Part shown: in pieces, positions 33,605-42,319 of the stretch
How positions within the stretch are numbered: the first letter of the stretch is position 1
How the letters are laid out: every line of letters begins with the position of its first letter
Assembly (NCBI GenBank): GCA_004298015.1
Contig: SCSE01000061.1
Location: 1 to 64,000 of the forward strand
Length of the DNA stretch: 64,000 nucleotides
Direction: 5' to 3'
DNA from: Rhodanobacter sp.
GTDB lineage: Bacteria; Pseudomonadota; Gammaproteobacteria; Xanthomonadales; Rhodanobacteraceae
Position numbers and translations under genes: made by a program
The notes under the pieces: model-generated
What the model was told of the DNA's origin: nothing
Database searches by the model: none
The model's input: the letters and a program-made list of their open reading frames with translations, nothing else

Positions 33605-35116
33605 ATGCCTGCAAATCCGATCCAACGCGTGGTCATCGTCGGCGGCGGCACCGCCGGCTGGATGACCGCGGCGCTGCTGTCCCGCGCAATGGGGCCGCAA
33701 CTCGATATCCGCTTGATCGAGTCTGACCAGATCGGCATCGTCGGTGTCGGCGAAGCCACGATTCCGCAGATCCGTCATGTCAACCAGTTCCTCGGACTGG
33801 ATGAGGACGATGTGCTGAAAGCCACCCAGGGCACCTTCAAGCTTGGCATCCAGTTCAACGACTGGCGACGCATCGGCGATTCCTACCTGCACGCCTTCGG
33901 CGACATCGGCTTGCCGCTCGGCCTGCTGGGCTTTCATCAGTACTGGCTCAGGAAACGCCAGCAAGATCCAGCGGCGGACCTGTGGGCCTATTCGCTGAAT
34001 GCGCAGGCAGCAGGTGCCAATCGCTTCGCCCGCATGGAAACCGTCGGCAGCAGCCCGCTGACCGGCATCAAGCATGCCTACCATCTGGACGCCGGGCTCT
34101 ACAGCAAGTACTTGAGCCAGCATTGTGATTCACGCATCGTGCGCCGCACCGAAGGCAAGGTGGTGGACGTGCAATTGCGCGCCGACGACGGCTTCATCGA
34201 ATCGCTGAAGCTCGAAAGCGGCGAGATCGTTGACGGCGACCTGTTTATCGATTGCTCCGGTTTTCGTGGCCTGCTGATCGAGGGCGCACTCGAGACCGGC
34301 TACGAAGACTGGCGACAATGGCTACCCTGCGACCGCGCCATCGCCGTGGCCAGCGAACGGATCGAGCCGATGCGTCCCTACACCCAGGCCAGCGCGCGAC
34401 CCGCTGGCTGGCAATGGCGCATCCCGCTGCAGCATCGCAACGGCAACGGCCACGTCTATTGCAGCCAGTTCATGGGCGACGACGAGGCTACCGCATTGCT
34501 GCTTGGCAACCTCGAGGGAGACGCCATCGCCGAGCCGCGCCCGCTGCGTTTCACCACCGGCATGCGACGCCAGTTCTGGAACCGCAACTGCGTGTCGCTC
34601 GGCCTTGCCGCCGGCTTCATGGAGCCACTGGAATCGACCAGCATCCACCTGATCCAGACCGGGGTGAGCCGGCTGCTCACGCTGTTTCCCGATCGCCATT
34701 TCGACCCTGGCCTGAGCGCCGAATACAACCGCCAGACCCGTTTCGAATACGAACGCGTACGCGATTTCCTGATCCTGCACTACCGTGCCACCGAGCGCGA
34801 CGACTCGCCGTTCTGGCGACACTGCGCGCACATCGACATGCCCGAAAGCCTGCTTCGAAAACTCGAACTGTTCCGCAGCAGTGGTCAGGTCTTCCGTGAA
34901 GGCGAGGAGCTGTTTACCGAGGTCGCCTGGCTGCAAGTCATGCTCGGCCAGGGTATCGAGCCGACACGGCATCATCCGCTGGCCGATGCCCTCGCGCCGA
35001 CGCAACTCGATGAGTTCCTCGGCAACATCCGCACCCTGATCGGTCGGGCCGTGAACACCATGCCTCAGCATACCCGTTTCGTCACCGAGCATTGCCGGGC
35101 GACAATGCCGGGCTGA
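33605..35116 (+). CDS. tryptophan-halogenase-like flavoprotein (first copy)
   Basis: A 503-residue flavin-dependent halogenase-like protein. The FAD-binding [11 protein letters not shown] motif is at residues 13-23. Lys79 lies in GTFKLGIQF, at the same number as the catalytic lysine of PrnA, Glu343 lies in FMEPLESTS, and the family WxWxIP motif is GWQWRIP (268-274). True members use reduced FAD from a separate reductase to chlorinate or brominate an aromatic ring. Members next to TonB receptors in carbohydrate islands have no established substrate. The gene follows the receptor terminator; no flavin reductase gene is nearby. It is clearly homologous to the gene at 38828-40360. Confidence 0.88.
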   Translation: MPANPIQRVVIVGGGTAGWMTAALLSRAMGPQLDIRLIESDQIGIVGVGEATIPQIRHVNQFLGLDEDDVLKATQGTFKLGIQFNDWRRIGDSYLHAFGDIGLPLGLLGFHQYWLRKRQQDPAADLWAYSLNAQAAGANRFARMETVGSSPLTGIKHAYHLDAGLYSKYLSQHCDSRIVRRTEGKVVDVQLRADDGFIESLKLESGEIVDGDLFIDCSGFRGLLIEGALETGYEDWRQWLPCDRAIAVASERIEPMRPYTQASARPAGWQWRIPLQHRNGNGHVYCSQFMGDDEATALLLGNLEGDAIAEPRPLRFTTGMRRQFWNRNCVSLGLAAGFMEPLESTSIHLIQTGVSRLLTLFPDRHFDPGLSAEYNRQTRFEYERVRDFLILHYRATERDDSPFWRHCAHIDMPESLLRKLELFRSSGQVFREGEELFTEVAWLQVMLGQGIEPTRHHPLADALAPTQLDEFLGNIRTLIGRAVNTMPQHTRFVTEHCRATMPG

Positions 35117-35276
35117 TTGCTGCAAGTACTTGCGAGACATCCGCCAAGAACCTTCGTCACAGGCCGGTACTTTCGTCACTTGTCGGGTATTCGGTAGCGG
35201 TTTCACAGTGGCAGGGATTACCCATGCGCGGCGCTTGTACTGCTGTGCACCCATCCTGCCCCACAGGGAACCAGCC

Positions 35277-38200
35277 ATGCCTCCACTACACGCCCGTCTG
35301 CTGTCGCTCGCGATCCTCACCGCACTGGCAGCTACGCCAGCCCTGGCTTCGGACACCGCGCATCACACTCGCTCAACCGACCAATCGTCGCAGCAGAAAG
35401 GTCCGTTCGCACAGCTGCATTTCCGCGACCTGGGTCCGGCCATCGCCGGCGGTCGAGTTTCCGCCATCGCCGGCATTCCGGGCAACCCGTTGATCTATTA
35501 CGTCGGCGCGGCGGCCGGCGGCGTATGGAAGACCACCGACGGTGGCCAGCACTGGAAGGCCATTTTCGCGCATGAGGCGACGGCCTCGATCGGCGCGATC
35601 GCACTGTCGCGCTCCAACCCGAATCTGGTCTGGGTCGGTACCGGCGAACCGAATATCCGCAACGACATTGTCGATGGTGCCGGCGTCTATCTATCCACCG
35701 ACGCCGGCAAGAATTTCAAGCGCATGGGCCTGGCCGACGCCGGCCAGATCGGCAAGATCGTCGTCGACCCGCACAATCCCGATCATGTGCTGGTGGCCGC
35801 ACTGGGACATGCCTGGGGACCGAATGCCGAACGCGGCGTGTTCGAGACCACGGACGGTGGCAAGCACTGGCACAAGACCTTGTTCGTCGACAACCAGACC
35901 GGGGCGATCGACATGGCGATGGCACCGGGCAACCCCGAGGTGCTGTTTGCCGCCACCTGGCAGGTGGTGCGCCACCCCTGGAACCTGGTCGATGGCGGCA
36001 AGGGCAGCGGGCTGTGGCGCTCCATCGACGGTGGCGCCCACTGGACGCGGCTGAGCAAGGGCCTGCCCAAGGGGCCGCTCGGACGGATCGCGGTGGCCAC
36101 GGCGCCAAGCGATCCGGAACGCGTCTATACCCTGGTCGAAACCAAACCGGGCAAGGGGCTGTTGTTCGTCTCGCACGATCTCGGCGACAAGTGGACCGAG
36201 GTCAGCGACAACCACGCGCTGGACGTGCGTCCGTTCTACTTCTCGCGTTTTGCCGTGTCACCGACCAATGCCGACCGACTGTATTTCATGTCGTTCCATC
36301 TGATGGAGTCCGACGATGGCGGCAAGACCGCCCACATTATCGACAAGAGCGTGCATGTCGACCATCACGCGATATGGATCGATCCCGAGCACCCGCAGCG
36401 CATCATCCAGGGCAACGACGGCGGTGCCTACCTGAGCCAGGACGGTGGCAAGAGCTGGCGCTTCCTCGACGCCCTGCCGATCGAACAGGATTACATGGTC
36501 GCCGCCGACAACAGGACCCCGTACACCTTGTGCGCCGGGTTGCAGGACAACAGCGGCTGGTGCGGCCCCGCCAACTCGCTGGCGGACAAGGTCAACAGCG
36601 GCAACGACTGGTTCAACGTGGTCGGTGGCGACGGCCAGTACGTGGTGCCGGCGCCAAGCGACTCCAACCTGATCTACAACGACTCGCAGGATGGCACGAT
36701 GAGCGTGTTCCACCGCGCCAGCAAGCGCAGCGATTTCGTGATGCCGTATCTTCATGGTCCGGGCTTCGTCAACGACCTGCCGCCCGCCGCGGTGAAATAC
36801 CGCTTCAACTGGACCAGTCCGATCGCGGTCGATCCGCGTGATGCGAAAACGGTCTACCTGGGGGCGAACGTGGTGTTCAAATCCACCGATGCCGGTCTGC
36901 ATTGGACACCGATCAGCGGCGACCTGACCCGCAACGACAAAGCCAAGCAGGCGCTCTCCGGTGGCCCGGTGAATCTGGACCTGTCCGGCGCGGAAACGTA
37001 CGACACCGTGCTGTCGCTGAGCATCGCACCGTCGGACCCGAAGGTCCTGTGGGCCGGTACCGACGATGGCCTGGTGCAGGTCACCCGTGACGATGGTGCG
37101 CACTGGTCCAACGTTACCCCGGGCGGCGCACCGAAATGGGCGCGCGTCTACCAGGTCGGCGTCTCCGCGACACAGCCTGGCACCGCGTATGTCGGCTTCG
37201 ATGCTCACGAACTGGACAACCGCCACGCCTATGCCTACCGCACCGACGACTACGGTCGCAGCTGGCACAACATCAGCCACGGCCTGCCCGACGCGCCGGT
37301 CTCGGTGGTGCGCGAAGATCCGGCGCATCCCGGCGTGCTGGTGGCCGGCACCGACATCGGTGCGTGGATCTCGCGCGACAACGGCAGCCACTGGTCGCGT
37401 CTCACCGCGCACTTGCCGACGGTGCCGGTGGTCGACGTGAAGTTCGTCCAAGGTGACCTGGTACTGGCGACCCATGGCCGCGGCATTTTCGTACTCGATC
37501 ACTTCGCCTCGATCGCCGAATACAACCACAAGCTGGCAAAGCAGGCGCTGCACCTGTTCACGCCGCGCGCTGGCACCGAGTACGTACGCTGGTCCCGCGG
37601 CGAAGGTGCCGAGCCGCTGTACACCGTACCCAATGCACCCGACGGCGTGCTGATCGACTACAGCGTGCCGAAGGCGATCAAGGCTGCCAAGAAGGCCAAG
37701 CATGGCGCTGTCACCATCACCGTGCGCGATGCCCAGGGTCATCTGGTCGCCACCCGTTACACCAACGCCAAGGCCGGCGTGAACCGCTATGCCTGGAACA
37801 TGCAATACGACGGCGCGACCCGGTTGACCTTCGAGAAGCACAAGGACAAGAAAGACCGGAAGGACGGCAACAACCCGGATGGCCCGCAGGTATTGCCCGG
37901 CACATACAAGGTCACGGTCGATGCCGACGGCGCGCAAGCCAGTGAAAACGTGGTGGTTCGCGCCGATCCCAACCAGAAGCCGGCAACCGCTGCGGCGCGC
38001 GCCGTCCTCCAGCACGCGCTCGCGGCACGCAACGAGCTGAGTGCGCTGGACGATGTACTCAACCGGGTCACCGCGATGCAGGCCACGCTCAAGCAGTTCG
38101 AGGACAAGGCCGGCAACGACAACCGCTACGCCAACACCCTGAAGCTGGCGAAGAAACTCGACGCTGAACTCGGCAAGCTCAAGGACGGCGCCTACAACCC

Positions 38201-38489
38201 CCATGTGCAGCACGACGTGATCGAGGACGATCTGAAACAACTCAGCGACCTGCACGGCTCGATGAAGGCCTTGTCGGGCTATGGGTTCTCCGGATTGCAG
38301 GGACAGTTCCCGACACCGGCTCTGCTGAGCCTGCAGCAGCAACTGAATGGCAAGGTCGGCAAGCTGATCGATCGCTTCAATACGTTGCTCGGCGGTGATG
38401 TGGTCGCCTACAACCATGCCGCCTATGCGGCGGGCGCGCCAACGCTGATGACCGGCTCGCCCGTAAAAGTGACAGCCGTCAACCTGTAG
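35277..38489 (+). CDS. exported ten-Asp-box (BNR/VPS10-like) repeat protein
   Basis: A 1070-residue exported protein with signal peptide LLSLAILTALAATPALAS. At least ten Asp-box motifs (S/T-x-D-x-G-x-x-W/F) recur, for example TTDGGQHW, TDAGKNF, TTDGGKHW, SIDGGAHW, SQDGGKSW, STDAGLHW, TRDDGAHW, TDDYGRSW and SRDNGSHW, giving one or two beta-propellers as in sialidase-like and sortilin-type proteins. The last 300 residues hold a beta domain and a helical tail (KLAKKLDAELGKL). Related proteins are often called glycosyl hydrolases, but no sialidase catalytic set is visible. Start 35277 is chosen for its AGGGAA site and the signal peptide; the frame is open to 35130. Confidence 0.82.
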   Translation: MPPLHARLLSLAILTALAATPALASDTAHHTRSTDQSSQQKGPFAQLHFRDLGPAIAGGRVSAIAGIPGNPLIYYVGAAAGGVWKTTDGGQHWKAIFAHEATASIGAIALSRSNPNLVWVGTGEPNIRNDIVDGAGVYLSTDAGKNFKRMGLADAGQIGKIVVDPHNPDHVLVAALGHAWGPNAERGVFETTDGGKHWHKTLFVDNQTGAIDMAMAPGNPEVLFAATWQVVRHPWNLVDGGKGSGLWRSIDGGAHWTRLSKGLPKGPLGRIAVATAPSDPERVYTLVETKPGKGLLFVSHDLGDKWTEVSDNHALDVRPFYFSRFAVSPTNADRLYFMSFHLMESDDGGKTAHIIDKSVHVDHHAIWIDPEHPQRIIQGNDGGAYLSQDGGKSWRFLDALPIEQDYMVAADNRTPYTLCAGLQDNSGWCGPANSLADKVNSGNDWFNVVGGDGQYVVPAPSDSNLIYNDSQDGTMSVFHRASKRSDFVMPYLHGPGFVNDLPPAAVKYRFNWTSPIAVDPRDAKTVYLGANVVFKSTDAGLHWTPISGDLTRNDKAKQALSGGPVNLDLSGAETYDTVLSLSIAPSDPKVLWAGTDDGLVQVTRDDGAHWSNVTPGGAPKWARVYQVGVSATQPGTAYVGFDAHELDNRHAYAYRTDDYGRSWHNISHGLPDAPVSVVREDPAHPGVLVAGTDIGAWISRDNGSHWSRLTAHLPTVPVVDVKFVQGDLVLATHGRGIFVLDHFASIAEYNHKLAKQALHLFTPRAGTEYVRWSRGEGAEPLYTVPNAPDGVLIDYSVPKAIKAAKKAKHGAVTITVRDAQGHLVATRYTNAKAGVNRYAWNMQYDGATRLTFEKHKDKKDRKDGNNPDGPQVLPGTYKVTVDADGAQASENVVVRADPNQKPATAAARAVLQHALAARNELSALDDVLNRVTAMQATLKQFEDKAGNDNRYANTLKLAKKLDAELGKLKDGAYNPHVQHDVIEDDLKQLSDLHGSMKALSGYGFSGLQGQFPTPALLSLQQQLNGKVGKLIDRFNTLLGGDVVAYNHAAYAAGAPTLMTGSPVKVTAVNL

Positions 38490-38827
38490 AAGCTCGAGGC
38501 CCGGCATCGTTGATCACCACGATGTCGGGCGTCGGCCGTTTTTTCGACGGGCTACGAGTGCCCCCGCATTCTTGCTGCGCCCCGTCGTCATTGGCTTGCC
38601 CACGGGCTCATCCAATGCTGGCCCGTGGTCCAGCCCGACCACCTCGATGAGGCGTCATGCACCAAGGCGGCCAGTGCTTTCCTGCCTGACAGCGGTTGAC
38701 ACCAGCGGCGAGTCCATACACGGGGCCCGGCCCGGTGGCTCCTGGGTGGTCGGCGCCGCGGATCCCTCATATCCCTGCACCGCCAATCTTCGATCGGCGG
38801 GTACGGCCCGCCCGGCGTCAAAGCTCG
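38490..38827. other. 338-bp gap between convergent genes
   Basis: Contains the probable plus-strand terminator at 38499-38544. Beyond it, no coding sequence or clear minus-strand terminator is seen; a GCGGG/CCCGC-type inverted repeat near 38798-38812 lacks a T-run. Confidence 0.4.
38499..38544 (+). terminator. probable terminator after the Asp-box gene
   Basis: GCCCGGCATCGT (38499-38510) pairs with ACGATGTCGGGC (38519-38530) through twelve pairs, one of them G-T. A short GC stretch separates the hairpin from TTTTTT at 38539-38544, so termination may be less efficient than with an adjacent T-run. Confidence 0.6.
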
Positions 38828-40360
38828 TTATGCACGCGGGCCGTTGGCCGGAAGCGCATCGGGCTGCGCCCGGCAATGCCGCTCGATGTATTGCTGATGC
38901 GTCGGCATGCTGCGAACGGCCTCCTCGATCACCTGGCGCATACCCTGCAGGCGCCCGGTCGCATCGACCTGGCTGCGCATGTCTGCCAGCGGATGGTAGC
39001 GCTCGGGCCATACCTCCTGCCCTACCAGCACGGCCAGCCAGTTGGCGTTCTGGAACAGCTCCATGCTCTCGGCAACCAGCCGGCCACCGCGGCGAAACTG
39101 CTCGATCTTGTAGCGCAACGTGTCGGGGATCGACATCGTCGCGGTCTGGCGCCACAACGGCTCCTCGCGTTGTACCGCGTGGTAGTGCAGGATCAGGAAA
39201 TCGCGGATGCGTTCGTACTCGGTATGCGTAAGCCGGTTGTATTCCTGCACCGCGACGGGGTCGAAATCGCGGTCGGGAAACAGCGCCAACAGGCGGGTGA
39301 CGGCGGTCTGGATCAGATGGATGCTGGTCGACTCCAGCGGCTCCATGAAGCCAGCCGACAGACCGATCGCCACGCAGTTGCGGTTCCATGACTGCTTGCG
39401 CCGCCCGGCGGTGAAGCGCAACTGCCGCGGCGAACCCAGCAGCTCGCCCTCCAGATTGCCCAGCAGCGTCGCCGCGGCCTCGTCGTCGCTGATGAACTGG
39501 CTGCAGTAGACGTGGCCGTTGCCCATCCGGTGCTGCAGCGGGATACGCCACTGCCAACCGGCTGCGTGGGCGGTAGAGCGCGTGTGAGGCGTCAACTCGC
39601 GGCGGTGGGTGCAGGCCACCGCCACCGCGCGGTCGCACGGCAGCCAGTGCGTCCAGTCGTCATAGCCAGTCTTCAGCGCGCCGTCGATCAACAGGCCGCG
39701 AAAACCGGAGCAGTCGATGAACAGGTCGCCCTCGATCACCGTACCGCCGTCCAGCGTTACGCTCTCAATGAAGCCGTCTTCGCCGCGCAGGCTGACGTCC
39801 ACCACCTTGCCCTCGGTTCGCCGTACGCCGCGCTGCTCGGCGTACGTGCGCAGGAAACGTGCGTACAGGCTGGCGTCGAAGTGATAGGCATAGTCGTGGG
39901 AGGACAGCACCTGGCGCTGATCGGCCACCGGCAGATCGAACTTGCCGGCGCGGGCAGCCACCCAGGCCAGCGCGTAATCCTGCAGCGGCGTGTCGTCACC
40001 GCGTTCGCGCTCACGCAGCCAGTAATGGTGTAGCGGCACCGCATCAAACTCGGCACCGAACTGGCCGAACGGATGAAAGTAGCGTTGCCCGCCACGGGTC
40101 CAGTCGACGAACTCGATGCCGAGCTTGAAGGTGCCCTGGGTGGCCGCCAGGAACGCGTTCTCGTCGATACCCAGCGTGCGGTTGAAGTACTTGATCGGCG
40201 GAATCGTTGCTTCGCCGACACCAATGCTGCCGATCTGCTCCGATTCGACCAGCTCGATCCGACAGTTGCCCTGCAACGCATTGGCCAGCGCCGCCGCCGT
40301 CATCCAGCCCGCCGTACCTCCTCCCACGATCACGATGCGGCGAATGCGCCGGTCAGTCAT
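38828..40360 (-). CDS. tryptophan-halogenase-like flavoprotein (second copy)
   Basis: A 510-residue paralog of the gene at 33605-35116, on the opposite strand. It shares [11 protein letters not shown] at residues 13-23, Lys79 in [20 protein letters not shown] and [15 protein letters not shown], so both copies keep the residues expected for FAD binding and halogenation chemistry. The differences are mostly in surface segments and the C-terminus ([11 protein letters not shown]). The gene is divergent from the exported GH13 amylase, so a shared regulatory region is likely. The product may modify an aromatic compound connected with nutrient uptake, but no substrate can be read. Confidence 0.88.
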   Translation of the reverse strand: MTDRRIRRIVIVGGGTAGWMTAAALANALQGNCRIELVESEQIGSIGVGEATIPPIKYFNRTLGIDENAFLAATQGTFKLGIEFVDWTRGGQRYFHPFGQFGAEFDAVPLHHYWLRERERGDDTPLQDYALAWVAARAGKFDLPVADQRQVLSSHDYAYHFDASLYARFLRTYAEQRGVRRTEGKVVDVSLRGEDGFIESVTLDGGTVIEGDLFIDCSGFRGLLIDGALKTGYDDWTHWLPCDRAVAVACTHRRELTPHTRSTAHAAGWQWRIPLQHRMGNGHVYCSQFISDDEAAATLLGNLEGELLGSPRQLRFTAGRRKQSWNRNCVAIGLSAGFMEPLESTSIHLIQTAVTRLLALFPDRDFDPVAVQEYNRLTHTEYERIRDFLILHYHAVQREEPLWRQTATMSIPDTLRYKIEQFRRGGRLVAESMELFQNANWLAVLVGQEVWPERYHPLADMRSQVDATGRLQGMRQVIEEAVRSMPTHQQYIERHCRAQPDALPANGPRA

Positions 40361-40671
40361 TTTTCAGTCCCCGGAAATTCAATGGTCGTCGGCTGCCGGT
40401 GCGTGGCGAACGATGCCACGCATCGAAACCCGGCATGCAGAGGGTTCTGCCAAAGACTAGCCGATTGATTCCTATCCCCGCCCATTTCACCTTGCAACGC
40501 AGCATGAAAAACGGCGTTGCCGGCCGATGAATACGTATGCAGATGGCGCCGCGGCAGCATCCCAGCGACCTACCATGGGACAGGCATTGCAGCACCGTGG
40601 CAGACCGCTGGCAGACGGTGCGAATCTGACTCGCCATTTCGACGCCTTCACTTCCGCTGGATGGATTTCCG
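40361..40671. other. 311-bp divergent intergenic region
   Basis: Separates the second halogenase-like gene (minus) from the amylase gene (plus). The one clear element is the operator-like 14-mer at 40528-40541. GATTTCC precedes the amylase ATG, with GGATGGA as a modest ribosome-binding site. No convincing -35/-10 pair was found on either strand. Confidence 0.5.
40528..40541 (+). promoter_or_regulatory. LacI-type operator-like site, amylase operon
   Basis: TGAATACGTATGCA, identical to the site at 30263-30276 and inverted relative to 30007-30020. It lies 131 bp upstream of the first exported amylase and about 170 bp upstream of the divergent halogenase-like gene, so it could affect both. Confidence 0.6.
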
Positions 40672-42297
40672 ATGAACCGTCACCACGCCCTGGCCTGGCT
40701 TGTCCTCGCTGCCGTGTTGCTCGCTGCAGGCATTACCCCCGCAGCCCATGCGCAACCCAAGCAGACTGTTGCACGTACACATGCCTCCCTCAGCTCACGG
40801 TCCTCCGGCGTCTGGTACGAGATCTTCGTGCGCAGCTGGTACGACACCAACGGCGACGGTATCGGCGACCTCAACGGTGTCACCGCCAAGCTCGATTACC
40901 TGAAATCGCTGGGCATCAGCGGCATCTGGCTGATGCCGATCAATCCTTCGCCCAGCTATCACGGCTACGACGTCACCAATTACTACGGCATCAATCCGCA
41001 ATACGGCTCCATGGCCGATTTCGAGCACCTGCTGCACGAGGCGCACAAGTGCGGCATCAAGGTGATCATGGATCTGGTGATCAACCACACCAGCAGCCAG
41101 TCACCCTGGTTCAAGGCCGCGCAAAATCCGCACAGCCGCTACCACGACTGGTATACGTGGGCCGGCCCGAACACAAATCTGCACGCGATCAGCGCCGCCG
41201 GTGGACCGGCCTGGCATGCGGCCATCGTGTCGGCCGACGGCAAGCCCGTGGCAGGCAGTCCGTATTACCTGGGGGTCTTTGGTCGCAACATGCCGGACCT
41301 CAATTACGACGACCCGGCAGTGCGCCGGGAGATGATCAAGGTTGGGCAGTTCTGGCTGAAAAAAGGGGTCGATGGTTTCCGCCTGGATGCGGCCCGGCAC
41401 ATCTACGACAACCTCGCATCGGATGACGGCAAGCCATCGACGCTGCGCAAGAACGTGGCGTGGTGGTCGGACTTCCGTCACGGCCTCGATGTCGTCAACC
41501 GGCACGCATACCTGGTCGGCGAAGTGACCGTGCCACCTGCGGCGGCCGCCCACCCCGATGCCCTGCTTGCGCCGTACCTGAAACCGCTCGATTCGGTATT
41601 CGACTTCCCGCTGGCCGCCGAACTGATCGCCAGTGCACAGCAGGAAAAGGTGCTGCCGATTGCCGCGAGCGTGGCCAGATCCCGTGCCGCGTACCGCGCC
41701 GCCTCGGCCGGCCATTTCATCGATGCGACCTTCCTCTCCAACCACGACCAGAACCGGGTACTGAGTCAACTGGATGGAAATCTGCAGCACATGCGAATGG
41801 CGGCTGCCATGCTGTTGACCCTGCCCGGCCGGCCATTCATCTATTACGGCGAAGAGCTTGGCATGCTCGGCCACAAGCCTGACCCTGACCTGCGCGAACC
41901 GATGCGCTGGGATCGCTCACGCGACGCACCGGGCGAGACACGCTGGAAGGTTTCTTCGGCCCGGCAAGGCGGTGACATTTCGGTCGCGGCCGAACAGACG
42001 ACGCCCGACTCGCTGCTGAAGTTCTACCGCATGTTGATTCGCTGGCGCAGTCAGCTGCCGGCATTGCGTGACGGTCGCATCCACCCATTTCCGCTTGCCG
42101 GCGAGCAGTTGATGGCCTACCGCCTCGACGACGCCCGCAGCCACCTGCTGGTGGTGCACAACCTTTCCGGCCGGCCACAGCGGGTCAAGCTGCTGGCGGG
42201 ATCTTTCCGCCGCGTGATCCGGCGCACCCGCAAGGACGTCGAAATGCACGGCCACCTGCTGTCCCTGCCGCCCTACTCCACCGCGATCGTGCAATGA
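40672..42297 (+). CDS. exported alpha-amylase-type enzyme, GH13 family
   Basis: A 541-residue enzyme with a signal peptide ending near PAAHAQ. Barrel signatures include VIMDLVINHTS, the nucleophile Asp239 in DGFRLDAARH, the acid/base Glu284 in YLVGEV and Asp359 in LSNHDQNRV, and the C-terminal beta domain follows. YEIFVRSWYDTNGDGIGDL places it near amylases and oligosaccharide hydrolases that act on soluble maltodextrins. It acts in the periplasm or at the cell surface. Its stop overlaps the ATG of the GH31 gene (ATGA), so the two are co-translated. Exact product specificity is not readable. Confidence 0.93.
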   Translation: MNRHHALAWLVLAAVLLAAGITPAAHAQPKQTVARTHASLSSRSSGVWYEIFVRSWYDTNGDGIGDLNGVTAKLDYLKSLGISGIWLMPINPSPSYHGYDVTNYYGINPQYGSMADFEHLLHEAHKCGIKVIMDLVINHTSSQSPWFKAAQNPHSRYHDWYTWAGPNTNLHAISAAGGPAWHAAIVSADGKPVAGSPYYLGVFGRNMPDLNYDDPAVRREMIKVGQFWLKKGVDGFRLDAARHIYDNLASDDGKPSTLRKNVAWWSDFRHGLDVVNRHAYLVGEVTVPPAAAAHPDALLAPYLKPLDSVFDFPLAAELIASAQQEKVLPIAASVARSRAAYRAASAGHFIDATFLSNHDQNRVLSQLDGNLQHMRMAAAMLLTLPGRPFIYYGEELGMLGHKPDPDLREPMRWDRSRDAPGETRWKVSSARQGGDISVAAEQTTPDSLLKFYRMLIRWRSQLPALRDGRIHPFPLAGEQLMAYRLDDARSHLLVVHNLSGRPQRVKLLAGSFRRVIRRTRKDVEMHGHLLSLPPYSTAIVQ

Positions 42298-42319
42298 CGC
42301 GCCCTTGCAATGACGCGCC
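42291..42319 (+). repeat. 13-bp tandem repeat at a stop/start junction
   Basis: GCAATGACGCGCC occurs at 42291-42303 and again at 42307-42319 (16-bp period). The first copy contains the amylase stop and the GH31 ATG; the second copy contains another ATGA out of frame. A local duplication probably created the second. Confidence 0.7.

Noticed and set aside
36258..38507. A 749-codon open frame on the minus strand across the Asp-box gene
   Set aside because: Antisense shadow; the plus-strand reading has ten regular Asp-box repeats and a signal peptide.
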